64,000 nt of DNA from Rhodovulum sp. ES.010. GTDB taxonomy: Bacteria > Pseudomonadota > Alphaproteobacteria > Rhodobacterales > Rhodobacteraceae. The notes below the pieces were generated by a model, which had not been told where the DNA came from, did not search any database, and saw only the letters and a program-made list of their open reading frames with translations. The position numbers were made by a program, and so were the translations under genes. This document shows, one piece after another, positions 8,275-15,995 of the stretch. The first letter of the stretch is position 1. Each line of letters opens with the position of its first letter. The stretch lies in the NCBI RefSeq assembly GCF_900142935.1, contig NZ_FSRS01000001.1, positions 2,056,001 through 2,120,000 of the forward strand. Reading direction: 5' to 3'.

Positions 8275-9690
8275 ATGGTCCTGAATTCGCTCTCCGGCCG
8301 TTTCCTCCTGCTGACGATCCTCTTCGTCATGCTGGCCGAGGTGCTGATATTCGTCCCTTCCGTCGCCCGGTTCCGCGAGGACTACCTGCTGTCGCGGCTG
8401 GAGCGCGCGCAGATCGCCTCGCTCGCGCTTCTGACCACCGACGGCATGATCGAGGCCAAACTCGAGGCGGAACTGCTTGAGAACGCCGGGGTCTACAACG
8501 TCGTGCTGCGGCGCGACGAGGCGCGGGAACTGGTGCTGTCCTCGCCGATACCCGAGCCGGTGCATGCCAGCTTCGACCTGCGCGAGTCGGGGGCGATGGC
8601 GCTGATCCCCGATGCGCTGCGGCGCCTGGCCGACCCTGAGCCGCGGGTGATCCGGGTAATCGGCGAACCCGTGCGCGAGGCGGGCCAACTGATCGAAGTC
8701 ACCATGGACACCGCCTCGCTGCGGGCGGCGATGATCGATTACGGGTTGCGCATCCTGTTGCTGTCGGCGGTGATCTCGGTGCTGACCGCGCTCTTGCTGT
8801 TCCTCGCCGTCCGCCGACTGCTCGTGGTGCCGATCAAACGCGTCGTCGGCGCGATGCAGCTTTATGCCGCCGCCCCCGAGGACAGCCGCCGTATCATCAC
8901 CCCCAATGCGCGGGTGCGCGAACTCAACGAGGCGGAAACCGCCCTGCAAACGCTGCAGAACGAGTTGACCGGCGCGCTGAGGCAGAAGGAACGGCTGGCC
9001 CAACTCGGCGCCGCAGTCGCCAAGATCAGCCACGACCTGCGCAACATCCTGACCACCGCCCAGCTCTTCGCCGACCGGATGGAACGCAGCGAGGACCCCG
9101 CCGTGAAGCGGGCGGCCCCCAAGCTGGTGAACTCGATCAGTCGCGCAGTCAGCCTGTGCGAGACGACGCTCGCGTTCGGTCGGGCCCAAGAGCCGCCGCC
9201 GCGCCTGGAGCGGGTGAACCTCGCCGCCATCCTCAACGACGTTGTCGATGCAGAACGGCTGGCCGCGGGCGAGGAAGAGATTAGCTTTTCCGAGGATGTG
9301 CCCGCGGGCCTGACGCTCCGCGCCGACCCGGAACAACTCTACCGCGTGCTCACCAACCTCATCCGCAACGCCCGCCAGGCGATCGCGGCCACCGGGCGCC
9401 CCGGCGAGATCGGTATCCGGGCGGGGGAGGACGAGGACGCATGGACGATCCACGTCACCGATACCGGCCCCGGCTTGCCGCCGAAGGCACGCGAACACCT
9501 GTTTCAACCCTTCCAGGGCGGCACGCGCAAGGAAGGCACAGGGCTGGGCCTGGCCATCTCGGTGGAACTGGTGCGCGGCCATGGCGGCACGCTGGACCTC
9601 AAGCGGAGCGACGAGAGCGGAACGGAGTTCGAGATCCGCCTGCCGAAATCCGAGGCCGTTCTGTTTTCGGTCGAGCGCCCGGCCTCGTGA
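8275..9690 (+). CDS. Sensor histidine kinase with HAMP domain
   Basis: 471 residues. Transmembrane segments at about 9-27 and 158-180 flank a periplasmic domain of roughly 130 residues. A HAMP-like linker follows, then the phosphoacceptor segment KISHDLRNILTTAQLF with His253, and an ATPase domain with N-box NLIRNARQA, DTGPGLP and GTGLGLAI. It starts 24 bp after the flavoprotein gene and probably belongs to the same operon. No response regulator lies within view, so it is an orphan kinase here; membrane or redox state is a possible input, given its neighbours. Confidence 0.86.
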   Translation: MVLNSLSGRFLLLTILFVMLAEVLIFVPSVARFREDYLLSRLERAQIASLALLTTDGMIEAKLEAELLENAGVYNVVLRRDEARELVLSSPIPEPVHASFDLRESGAMALIPDALRRLADPEPRVIRVIGEPVREAGQLIEVTMDTASLRAAMIDYGLRILLLSAVISVLTALLLFLAVRRLLVVPIKRVVGAMQLYAAAPEDSRRIITPNARVRELNEAETALQTLQNELTGALRQKERLAQLGAAVAKISHDLRNILTTAQLFADRMERSEDPAVKRAAPKLVNSISRAVSLCETTLAFGRAQEPPPRLERVNLAAILNDVVDAERLAAGEEEISFSEDVPAGLTLRADPEQLYRVLTNLIRNARQAIAATGRPGEIGIRAGEDEDAWTIHVTDTGPGLPPKAREHLFQPFQGGTRKEGTGLGLAISVELVRGHGGTLDLKRSDESGTEFEIRLPKSEAVLFSVERPAS

Positions 9691-9762
9691 CACGCCGCCC
9701 GAAACACAGCGCACGTTTGCCTCTTGCATTGCCGGTTCAGCGGCGTTACACCCCGCTCCCAC

Positions 9763-9839
9763 GCGCTGGTAGCTCAGTTGGATAGAGTACTTGACTACGA
9801 ATCAAGGGGTCGGGGGTTCGAATCCTCCCCAGCGCGCCA
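9763..9839 (+). tRNA. tRNA-Arg(ACG)
   Basis: A full cloverleaf can be drawn. The acceptor stem pairs GCGCTGG (9763-9769) with CCAGCGC (9829-9835). The D stem is GCTC/GAGT and the anticodon stem CTTGA/TCAAG, enclosing the loop CTACGAA with anticodon ACG at 9797-9799. The T arm has TTCGAAT as its loop. The discriminator G and an encoded CCA (9837-9839) complete the 3' end. Confidence 0.97.
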
Positions 9840-10259
9840 CTCCTCCCTTTTCCAATTTAATCACTCTAAGGCATTGAACGTTGAGCCTGTTTGGGGGCTC
9901 GAAGTCCATTGTCGCGGTCGCCCCGTCCGCTGGGAGAGGCCGATCCGATGGCGCCTAACGGCGCTCGCACCACGTCGCGAGAGAGCACCAGCCGGGTGCC
10001 TTGCCATGGAGCCAAAGCGGCCCCCGAAGTCCAGGTCGCATGCCCTGCCCGCACGGCAGGGCGGAGAAATCCGCTCGTCCGGTCGCTGACGCCCCGTGCA
10101 GCAGGTCGCCGAAACGGTCGACAACACGGCCTTCGCACGCGGCGCTGGGCGACGGCACAGAAGCCGCCGCACAGGAGTTCCGGATCGGCGAAGGGCCGAT
10201 TGAATGGCATCCGCGAGGGGGCTATGCAACGGGCCTCGCATCAGCAGGGAGGGATAGCC
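9840..10259. other. Unassigned region between tRNA-Arg and cobU
   Basis: About 420 bp with no convincing gene. Open frames on both strands translate to arginine-rich, low-information sequence. A perfect hairpin GCCCTGCC/GGCAGGGC lies near 10042-10062. Being directly 3' of a tRNA gene, it could be scar tissue from an integrated element, but I find no integrase and no repeat of the tRNA 3' end. Confidence 0.45.
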
Positions 10260-10781
10260 TTGGCTCGTATCATCTTTGTCACCGGCGGCGCTCGGTCTGG
10301 CAAGAGCCGCCATGCCGAGGCCCGCGTGCGGGCCTTTCCGGGCGAGCGCCTCTACATCGCCACCGCCCGCGCCGAGGACGACGAGATGCGGGCGCGGGTC
10401 GCCAAGCATATCGCCGACCGCGGGGAGGACTGGGCCACGGTCGAAGCCCCGGTGGACCTTGCGGCTGCGCTGGACCGGACCGATGGGCGCGGGCCGCGGC
10501 TGGTCGATTGTCTGACGCTTTGGCTGTCGAACCTGATGCTGGAGGGACGGGACTGGGAACCGGAGGCGGAGACGCTGCTCGCGGTGCTTGCCCGTCAGCA
10601 AAGCCCTGTGATCCTCGTCAGCAACGAGGTCGGAATGGGCATCGTGCCCGAGAACGCTTTGGCGCGCGCCTTCCGCGATGCGCAGGGGTGGCTGAACCAG
10701 CGTGTCGCCGCGATGGCGGATGAGGTGGAGTTCGTAGTCTCGGGGTTGCCACTGCGGGTCAAGGGCACGCCACCCGCTTGA
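10260..10781 (+). CDS. cobU: Adenosylcobinamide kinase / adenosylcobinamide-phosphate guanylyltransferase
   Basis: 173 residues from a TTG at 10260, chosen because AGGGAGG lies about 8 bases upstream and ARIIFVTGGARSGKS begins there; an in-frame ATG at 10224 would add 12 residues. The P-loop GGARSGKS, LYIATARAEDDEM, RLVDCLTLWLSN and VSNEVGMGIVPENALAR are the standard CobU/CobP blocks. The enzyme phosphorylates and then guanylylates adenosylcobinamide in assembly of the B12 nucleotide loop. A cobalamin riboswitch starts about 20 bp downstream of the stop, directed at the next gene rather than at cobU. Confidence 0.92.
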   Translation: MARIIFVTGGARSGKSRHAEARVRAFPGERLYIATARAEDDEMRARVAKHIADRGEDWATVEAPVDLAAALDRTDGRGPRLVDCLTLWLSNLMLEGRDWEPEAETLLAVLARQQSPVILVSNEVGMGIVPENALARAFRDAQGWLNQRVAAMADEVEFVVSGLPLRVKGTPPA

Positions 10782-10802
10782 CGGCGCCCTTGCTTACGGC
10801 CA

Positions 10803-10980
10803 GTGTCGGACGCGTTCTGGTGCTCCCCTAGGGGAGTGAAAAGGGAAGCCGGTGCAAACCCGGCGCTGCCCCCGCAACTGTGAGCGGCGAGTCCCTGCCC
10901 GACAGCCACCGGCCGCAAGGCCGGGAAGGCGGGCGGATGGGCCGAGACCCGCAAGCCAGGAGACCTGCCAGAGCGTCGAA
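10803..10980 (+). promoter_or_regulatory. Cobalamin riboswitch
   Basis: The element has the expected order of conserved parts: a TTCTGGTG-like start, GGGAAGCCGGTGCAAACCCGGC, GCTGCCCCCGCAACTGTGA, a variable stem around 10893-10950, and the B12 box GCAAGCCAGGAGACCTGCC at 10951-10969. It lies 5' of the Cys-rich small-domain gene. B12 binding normally represses such genes by hiding the ribosome site or terminating transcription. About 190 bp separate the B12 box from the gene start; the expression platform is somewhere in that gap. Confidence 0.93.
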
Positions 10981-11173
10981 CCGACCCCGGGCGGCGGGCC
11001 CGGAGGCAGGATGCGGATCCGGCCCTTCGCCGCGCCCGCACACCGGCGCCTCCTGTCCCCAACCCTGGTCAATGGCTTTCCCGAACCCTTTGGGTCGCGG
11101 AGGCCACCCACGACTCCTGTCGGCCGTGCGGGGTATGCGCGGACCGTCGGATCACCGAAAGGAGTTGCGTTCC

Positions 11174-11524
11174 ATGCAGCCCAAGGACACGACCACGAAC
11201 GAAGGCTTCAAGGGCTTCACCAACACGTCCTGCCCCTTCCTGCCCTGCCACCAGGGCGTGCAGCGCGAGTTCAACTGCCTGTTCTGCTACTGCCCGCTGA
11301 TCGCCTATGAATGCCCCGGTCCCTACGAGGTCTTCACCGATGCCAACGGACTGACGCGCAAGGACTGCTCGGCCTGCACGCTGCCCCATGATGGCTATCA
11401 TCAATCGTGGAACTTCATCCAGCGCTGGCTGGAATACCCCGTGGTCTGGTCCGGGAAGCCGCGGACAGATCCGCCCGTGCGTCGGCCAAGACCGCCGGGA
11501 CAGGAGGGCGGCTCGGAGGATTAG
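11174..11524 (+). CDS. Cysteine-rich small domain protein (B12-regulon member)
   Basis: 116 residues from ATG 11174, preceded by AAAGGAG. Eight cysteines lie in the first 70 residues (C20, C25, C35, C38, C40, C47, C65, C68), with the segment FNCLFCYCPLIAYECPGPY, which resembles the small cysteine-rich domain found next to B12-biosynthesis genes. A metal or iron-sulfur site is likely. The last 25 residues are Pro/Arg-rich and probably tail off where adjacent sequence was rearranged. The upstream cobalamin riboswitch implies repression by B12. The exact role is unknown. Confidence 0.8.
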   Translation: MQPKDTTTNEGFKGFTNTSCPFLPCHQGVQREFNCLFCYCPLIAYECPGPYEVFTDANGLTRKDCSACTLPHDGYHQSWNFIQRWLEYPVVWSGKPRTDPPVRRPRPPGQEGGSED

Positions 11525-11700
11525 AGCGGGCCGGCGTGGCGGTGGCGCTGCCCTTCGTGACCGAGGTCTGGCAGGTCTATCTGCTGATCTTCCTGCTGCA
11601 ATGGGCCTCGGCCGCCTTCACCCCGACCTTCCAAGCGACCGTTCCCGACGTGCTGCCCGACGAGTCGCGCTATACTCGCGCGCTGTCGCTGTCGCGGCTA
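11525..11700 (+). pseudogene. Fragment of a major facilitator superfamily transporter
   Basis: In the frame beginning around 11526 the translation reads GVAVALPFVTEVWQVYLL, then LQWASAAFTPTFQATVPDVL and PDESRYTRALSLSRLA, which looks like the second to fourth membrane segments of an MFS exporter. There is no start, and the similarity stops abruptly near 11700 at a stretch rich in inverted repeats. It directly follows the Cys-rich gene stop, so the 5' part of the transporter has been deleted. A broken remnant, not expressed as a useful protein. Confidence 0.65.
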
Positions 11701-11717
11701 GCCGGGAGGCTGATGAC

Positions 11718-11814
11718 CTTTTGGGGCGCTTGGATGATGGCCCACATTCTTCTGGCCGGGCTAGCGCCAGCCGGTTTGGCGCTAGCCCGGCGGGTCTGGC
11801 CCGAGCCCCAAAAG
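11718..11814. repeat. Nested inverted repeats in decayed region
   Basis: A perfect 15-bp inverted repeat (11755-11769 and 11777-11791, arms GCCGGGCTAGCGCCA and TGGCGCTAGCCCGGC) sits inside a second pair of arms, CTTTTGGGGC (11718-11727) and GCCCCAAAAG (11805-11814). It could be a remnant of a miniature transposable element or a strong terminator. It falls where MFS similarity ends. Confidence 0.6.
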
Positions 11815-12097
11815 CTGAGGCGCGCGGCGTTCATCGGGCCACCCCGTTTGCGATGCTGCCCGCAATGCTGGCCGAATACCGTTCCGCCATCGTCGCGCCC
11901 TCTGCCATCGCCGCCGATGACACCGTCACCGCGCTAACCGTAACCGGCGCCTATCGGGTGGCGCAGCTTGCTGTTCGATCCATAGCTGCGACAGATTATC
12001 CGACAAAAACGCCAGGATATGTGCTGGCCTGAATTCCAGCGGCCCCAGCCACCCGAATGCGAGCCAGGTCGATCCGCGGCAATCACGTGGAGACACC
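11815..12097. other. Unassigned sequence between inverted repeats and SufC-like remnant
   Basis: About 280 bp. One plus-strand frame gives the sensible-looking segment FAMLPAMLAEYRSAIVAPSA and then AADDTVTALTVTGAYRVAQL, ending with a stop at 12030-12032. It has no start and I do not recognise it. It may be another gene remnant. The last bases hold the ribosome site for the SufC-like frame (GTGGAGACACC before ATG 12098). Confidence 0.4.
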
Positions 12098-13041
12098 ATG
12101 CTCGAAATCGACGACCTTCATGTTGACGTGGCCGGCATGACCGTTCTTTCTGGCATAGATCTGACGCTGAAACCCGGCGAGTTGCATGTTCTGCTCGGCC
12201 CCAACGGCTCGGGCAAGTCGAGCCTGCTGGCGACCATCCTCGGGCTGCCGCCCTACCGGGTGACGCGGGGCACGATCCGGCTGGACGGCAAGCCGCTTGC
12301 CGACTTGCCGCAGCAGGAGCGGGCCCGGCTTGGTATCGGGATGGCGTTCCAGCGCCCGCCGAGCCTCGACGGCGTGTCGGTGAGGGCCTTCGCCGCGGCG
12401 CTTGGGGCCGAGGAGACGCTTGCCCGCGAGGCTGCGGCACTCGATCTTGTCGACTTTCTGCGGCGCGACATGAATGTCGGTTTCTCGCGCGGCGAGATAA
12501 AGCGCTGGGAAATCCTCAAGCTGCTCCTGCAGAACCCCCGGCTGATGCTTTTCGACGAACCCGAAAGCGGGGTCGACCTGGAACATGTCATGGCGATCGG
12601 TCACCCACGACATCACGATGATCGACGAGGGCGCCGAGGTCGAGATGATTTCGGGCTCGGCGGTGCCGCGCGAGGTTCGCAAGGGCCCGCGCGTCTCGAT
12701 CGGCGAGACCTACATGCGGGCCAACGCAAAATGCAGGTCGGTCACGATCGAGCATTGGGGCGCCGAGATGGAAGTCTGTTCCTACGGCTATTCCCGGATG
12801 GAGGCGGGGGCATCGTCGGCATCCACCGCGATCATGATGTCGCCGATCCGGCACCACAGCAGCCAGTCGGTCTCGGCGCTCGGGGCCGGGGCGAGCGTGG
12901 TGTCGCAGTCGATCGTCTTCGCCCCCCAAGGCACCAATCGGATACTGGAGAGCGAAACCCGGCTGACGGCGGCGGGTGCCCGGTCGAAGGACGTGACGCG
13001 CGGCCACCATGATCACCGAGGCGAAATCCGGGGGCATGTAG
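12098..13041 (+). pseudogene. Decayed SufC-like ATPase and SufB/SufD-like scaffold pair (minimal SUF-like system)
   Basis: From ATG 12098 a SufC-type ATPase is readable for about 165 residues: Walker A GPNGSGKS (34-41) and RLMLFDEPESGVDLEH. Its ABC signature is FSRGE rather than the usual FSGGE. At about 12,597 the similarity jumps to another frame, which reads DITMIDEGAEVEMISG, VSIGETYMRANAKCRSVTIE, MEAGASSASTAIMMSPIRHH and SIVFAPQGTNRILE, the SufB/SufD beta-helix core. Near 13,000 it jumps again to ATMITEAKSGGM and a stop at 13039-13041, which looks like the scaffold's C-terminus. So the ATPase has lost its end and the scaffold its beginning and an internal part, by at least two deletions. 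Not functional. Confidence 0.72.
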
Positions 13042-13061
13042 GCCTGCCCCGTGTCCGGCGA

Positions 13062-15824
13062 TCAGGAAGCGTCGCGAGTCACGTCGGTGGCGAAGAGCGC
13101 AACGAAGTCGTCCTGCGGCATCGGCTTGCCGAACAGGTAGCCCTGGCCCTGATCCACCCCGATGGCGCGAATGACGTCGCGCTCGTCAGCGGTTTCGATG
13201 CCCTCGCAGATCAGCGTCAGCCCGAGTTCGGCCGTCAGCATCCTGACCGACCTGACAATGGCCGCGTTCGCGCCGCCCTCGGCGACGTCCTGCATGAACA
13301 TCCGATCCAGCTTGATCTTGTCGAGCGGGAGGGACGAGAGATAACCGAAGGACGCGAAGCCCGAGCCGAAATCGTCCAACGCGAGCGATGGTCCCAGGGA
13401 CCGGAGGCGTTCGAGGGTGCCGATAAGCTCGGGCGCACCCGACACGAACATCGACTCCGTGATCTCGACATGAAGCCTCTGCGGATCGAGCCCCGAGGCC
13501 TCGAGCGCCTGCGTGACGTCGTGCTCGACATCGCTTCGCTGAAACTGGAGCGGCGAGACATTTACCGCGACGGTCGTGCCGGCCGGCCACCGCAGCGCGT
13601 CGCGGCAGGCCCGCTCCAGAACCCAGCGGCCAAGCTCCTCGATGAACCCGTTGCCTTCGGCGAGTTCGATGAACTCGCCGGGCGAGACCATGCCGAATTC
13701 GGGGTGCCGCCAACGGACCAGCGCCTCGGCACCGATGACCGTCATGCCCGCAAGACGGATCTGGGGCTGATATACGAGGAACATTTCGTCGTTCTGGATC
13801 GAGGACCAGAGCGCGCGTTCCAGGTTGCGCAGGCGGGCATGCCGCTCGGAGGACTGCGCGTCGAAGAAGCGGGAGCCGTCCCCGGCCGTCTGGCGCGCCT
13901 CGTCAAGGGCGAGTTCCGCCTGGACCAGCAATCTCTCGGCCGTATCGCCCGCGTCGGCCTGGATGGCGATCCCCAGCCGGATGCCCGTCCGCGCCGAAGA
14001 GCCGCCAAGACGGTAAGGCTGCGACAGCGAGGTGATCAGCCCCTCCCCCATGAGCCCCGCGGTCAGGCGATCCGCTTCCGCGCAGAACAACGCGAACGTG
14101 TCGCCACCAAGGCGCGCCACCTCGGCCAGGTGCGGGTCGGTCAGTTCGATCCGCTTGACGAAGGCACGCAAGAGATCGTCGCCCACCTGCCGCCCGAGTG
14201 TCGCGTTGACCGTCTTGAACCGATGAAGATTGAGCGCAAAGACGGCGTGGCCCGTGCCGGTCTCCAGACTGGACCTCAGGCGCGCGAGAAACTCGGCCCG
14301 GTTCATCGCTCCGGTCAGTTCATCGAAGCGCGCCATGTGATCCAGACGCGCCTCCTGGGCGCGCGTGAGGGTCACGTCGCGGGCCGTCACGCATCCGACA
14401 ACGACATCGTCAAGCGCGTGCTGCGTCCGCGACGCCCTTTGCAGGCGGGACGGCGTGACCGTGTACTCGATGCGCACAGTGTCCTCGCCGCGTCGAAAGG
14501 CAAGTTCGTGCGGTCCCGGGTCCTCGACGTCTCCATTGCGAAACGCGACCATGGCCGCCTGCGCCTGCGCGGCCATTTCGGGGGGGACGGTCTCGGCCAG
14601 CCGCCTCTCTTGCCCATCGATCTCGAACAGCTCCCGCGCACGTCGGCTCATTTCGATGACGGTGCCTTTTTCGTCCACCACGACGATGGCGTCGGAACTG
14701 TCGGTGATAATCCGGCGCAGCACGCGATGCATGTTGGTGCTTTGCGTCGTGGCCAGGCGCACCAGCCACCACCTGAGGTCGAGTTCGCGCGCCATCATGA
14801 CCAGGCTGGTGACCGCCAAGGCCAGGATCATGATCGCACTCGGCAGCTCGAGTGCAGTGCGTGCGAACAGGACATGCCCGCCCGCTTCGCTCGCGGCGGC
14901 AAGCAGGGCGTAGAGTCCGATCAGCCAGCGCAACCGGCCGCCAAGCGGGGAAAGGGCCGCCCCGACCGCAATGACCGCAATCAGGGCGAGGAAGGGCCAG
15001 GCCGCCAGGCGAACCGGTGCGATCCCCGCAGCCAGGGTTTCGGCGGCAAGGATGTGCAGCATCGGACCGGAAAGGATGCCGTGGACGGGAACCGAAAAGC
15101 GGTCGCCCAACTCGATGGCATGCGCGCCCACGACCACCGAGCGGCCTGCGATTTTCTCGGGCGGGATGCGGCCTTCGAGGAGGTCGACGACGGAATAGCG
15201 TGATACCGAGTCCTGCCGAAGGCCGAAATTCACTTCGAAGGATGTGCTCGGCGTGCCAAAAACTCCCGAAAGCGTGGACGCCGCGGAGGGCACGTCCTCA
15301 TCGGCAATGAGTTGCCCGAACGGATAGCGGCGTACCCGACCGTCGGCGTCGGGCGTGACGTTGACCGAAACAAGCCACGAATGCGTACGAAACATCGCAA
15401 GCGGGAGGTTGGTGGTCTCGGCTGCCTCTTCGGCATGCACACCTCCGGCCTGCTTGAAGGCCGGCAGCATCACGACGCCGCCTTGCTTCTGCAAAGCGTC
15501 GACCAGAATCGTATCGGATCGGCTGTCCGATGCCGTGCTGAGGTCGATATCGAGGAGTATTTCGGTGGCGCCCAGATCGGCCAGGGCAGTGACCACCTGC
15601 GCGTGAAGTTCCCGCGGCCACGGCCAGACCCCTATCGCATCGAGGCTTTTCTTGTCGATGGCAAGGAAGACGATGCCGCCACTGGCGTCGTGTTGGACCG
15701 ACGCCATGCGGTGTTCGCTTTCCGCATTTTTCGCCCCGTCGAGCGCCCCAACATGGTCGAGCGTGGCGGCGACCAGGGCCACGAGGATGGGTGCCCAGAA
15801 GCGGAAAGTCAGCCACCGTGTCAT
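13062..15824 (-). CDS. CHASE2-PAS-GGDEF-EAL signalling protein, probable c-di-GMP phosphodiesterase
   Basis: 920 residues. After an N-terminal membrane segment (about 9-25) comes a periplasmic CHASE2 domain (AIDKKSLDAIGVWPWPRELH; roughly 45-270), then three membrane segments (about 280-345) and a PAS-like domain (about 370-480). The cyclase domain has RLGGDTFALF in place of GGDEF, so its cyclase activity is probably lost. The EAL domain is well kept: GAEALVRWRHP, the Asn in AVNVSPLQ, EITESMF, ALDDFGSGFASFGYL, KLDRMF and GYLFGKPM. It should therefore hydrolyse c-di-GMP in response to a periplasmic signal. A FecR-domain gene lies upstream on the same strand, 171 bp away; FecR and CHASE2 proteins often occur together. 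Confidence 0.9.
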   Translation of the reverse strand: MTRWLTFRFWAPILVALVAATLDHVGALDGAKNAESEHRMASVQHDASGGIVFLAIDKKSLDAIGVWPWPRELHAQVVTALADLGATEILLDIDLSTASDSRSDTILVDALQKQGGVVMLPAFKQAGGVHAEEAAETTNLPLAMFRTHSWLVSVNVTPDADGRVRRYPFGQLIADEDVPSAASTLSGVFGTPSTSFEVNFGLRQDSVSRYSVVDLLEGRIPPEKIAGRSVVVGAHAIELGDRFSVPVHGILSGPMLHILAAETLAAGIAPVRLAAWPFLALIAVIAVGAALSPLGGRLRWLIGLYALLAAASEAGGHVLFARTALELPSAIMILALAVTSLVMMARELDLRWWLVRLATTQSTNMHRVLRRIITDSSDAIVVVDEKGTVIEMSRRARELFEIDGQERRLAETVPPEMAAQAQAAMVAFRNGDVEDPGPHELAFRRGEDTVRIEYTVTPSRLQRASRTQHALDDVVVGCVTARDVTLTRAQEARLDHMARFDELTGAMNRAEFLARLRSSLETGTGHAVFALNLHRFKTVNATLGRQVGDDLLRAFVKRIELTDPHLAEVARLGGDTFALFCAEADRLTAGLMGEGLITSLSQPYRLGGSSARTGIRLGIAIQADAGDTAERLLVQAELALDEARQTAGDGSRFFDAQSSERHARLRNLERALWSSIQNDEMFLVYQPQIRLAGMTVIGAEALVRWRHPEFGMVSPGEFIELAEGNGFIEELGRWVLERACRDALRWPAGTTVAVNVSPLQFQRSDVEHDVTQALEASGLDPQRLHVEITESMFVSGAPELIGTLERLRSLGPSLALDDFGSGFASFGYLSSLPLDKIKLDRMFMQDVAEGGANAAIVRSVRMLTAELGLTLICEGIETADERDVIRAIGVDQGQGYLFGKPMPQDDFVALFATDVTRDAS

Positions 15825-15995
15825 GAGGGGCCTCGCGTCACCCGAAACTGCGGCTCTGACGCCCGCGTCGACCGGGGGCGGGCCAAAGCGCCCGCCCCCG
15901 GAGGCAGAGGGTGCCGATTGTCGCCAGACGCCGGCATCTACGTGCGTCCGATCCCGTGCCGGGCGACCGGGGTGCTGTCGAGGGCGATCTTCATT

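Noticed and set aside
6814..9762. 982-residue minus-strand frame opposite the flavoenzyme and kinase
   Set aside because: No recognisable domain; the opposite strand encodes two well-formed proteins.
12585..15203. 872-residue plus-strand frame opposite the CHASE2 gene
   Set aside because: Only its first 140 residues resemble anything (the SufB-like remnant). The rest is antisense to a protein with clear GGDEF-EAL domains.
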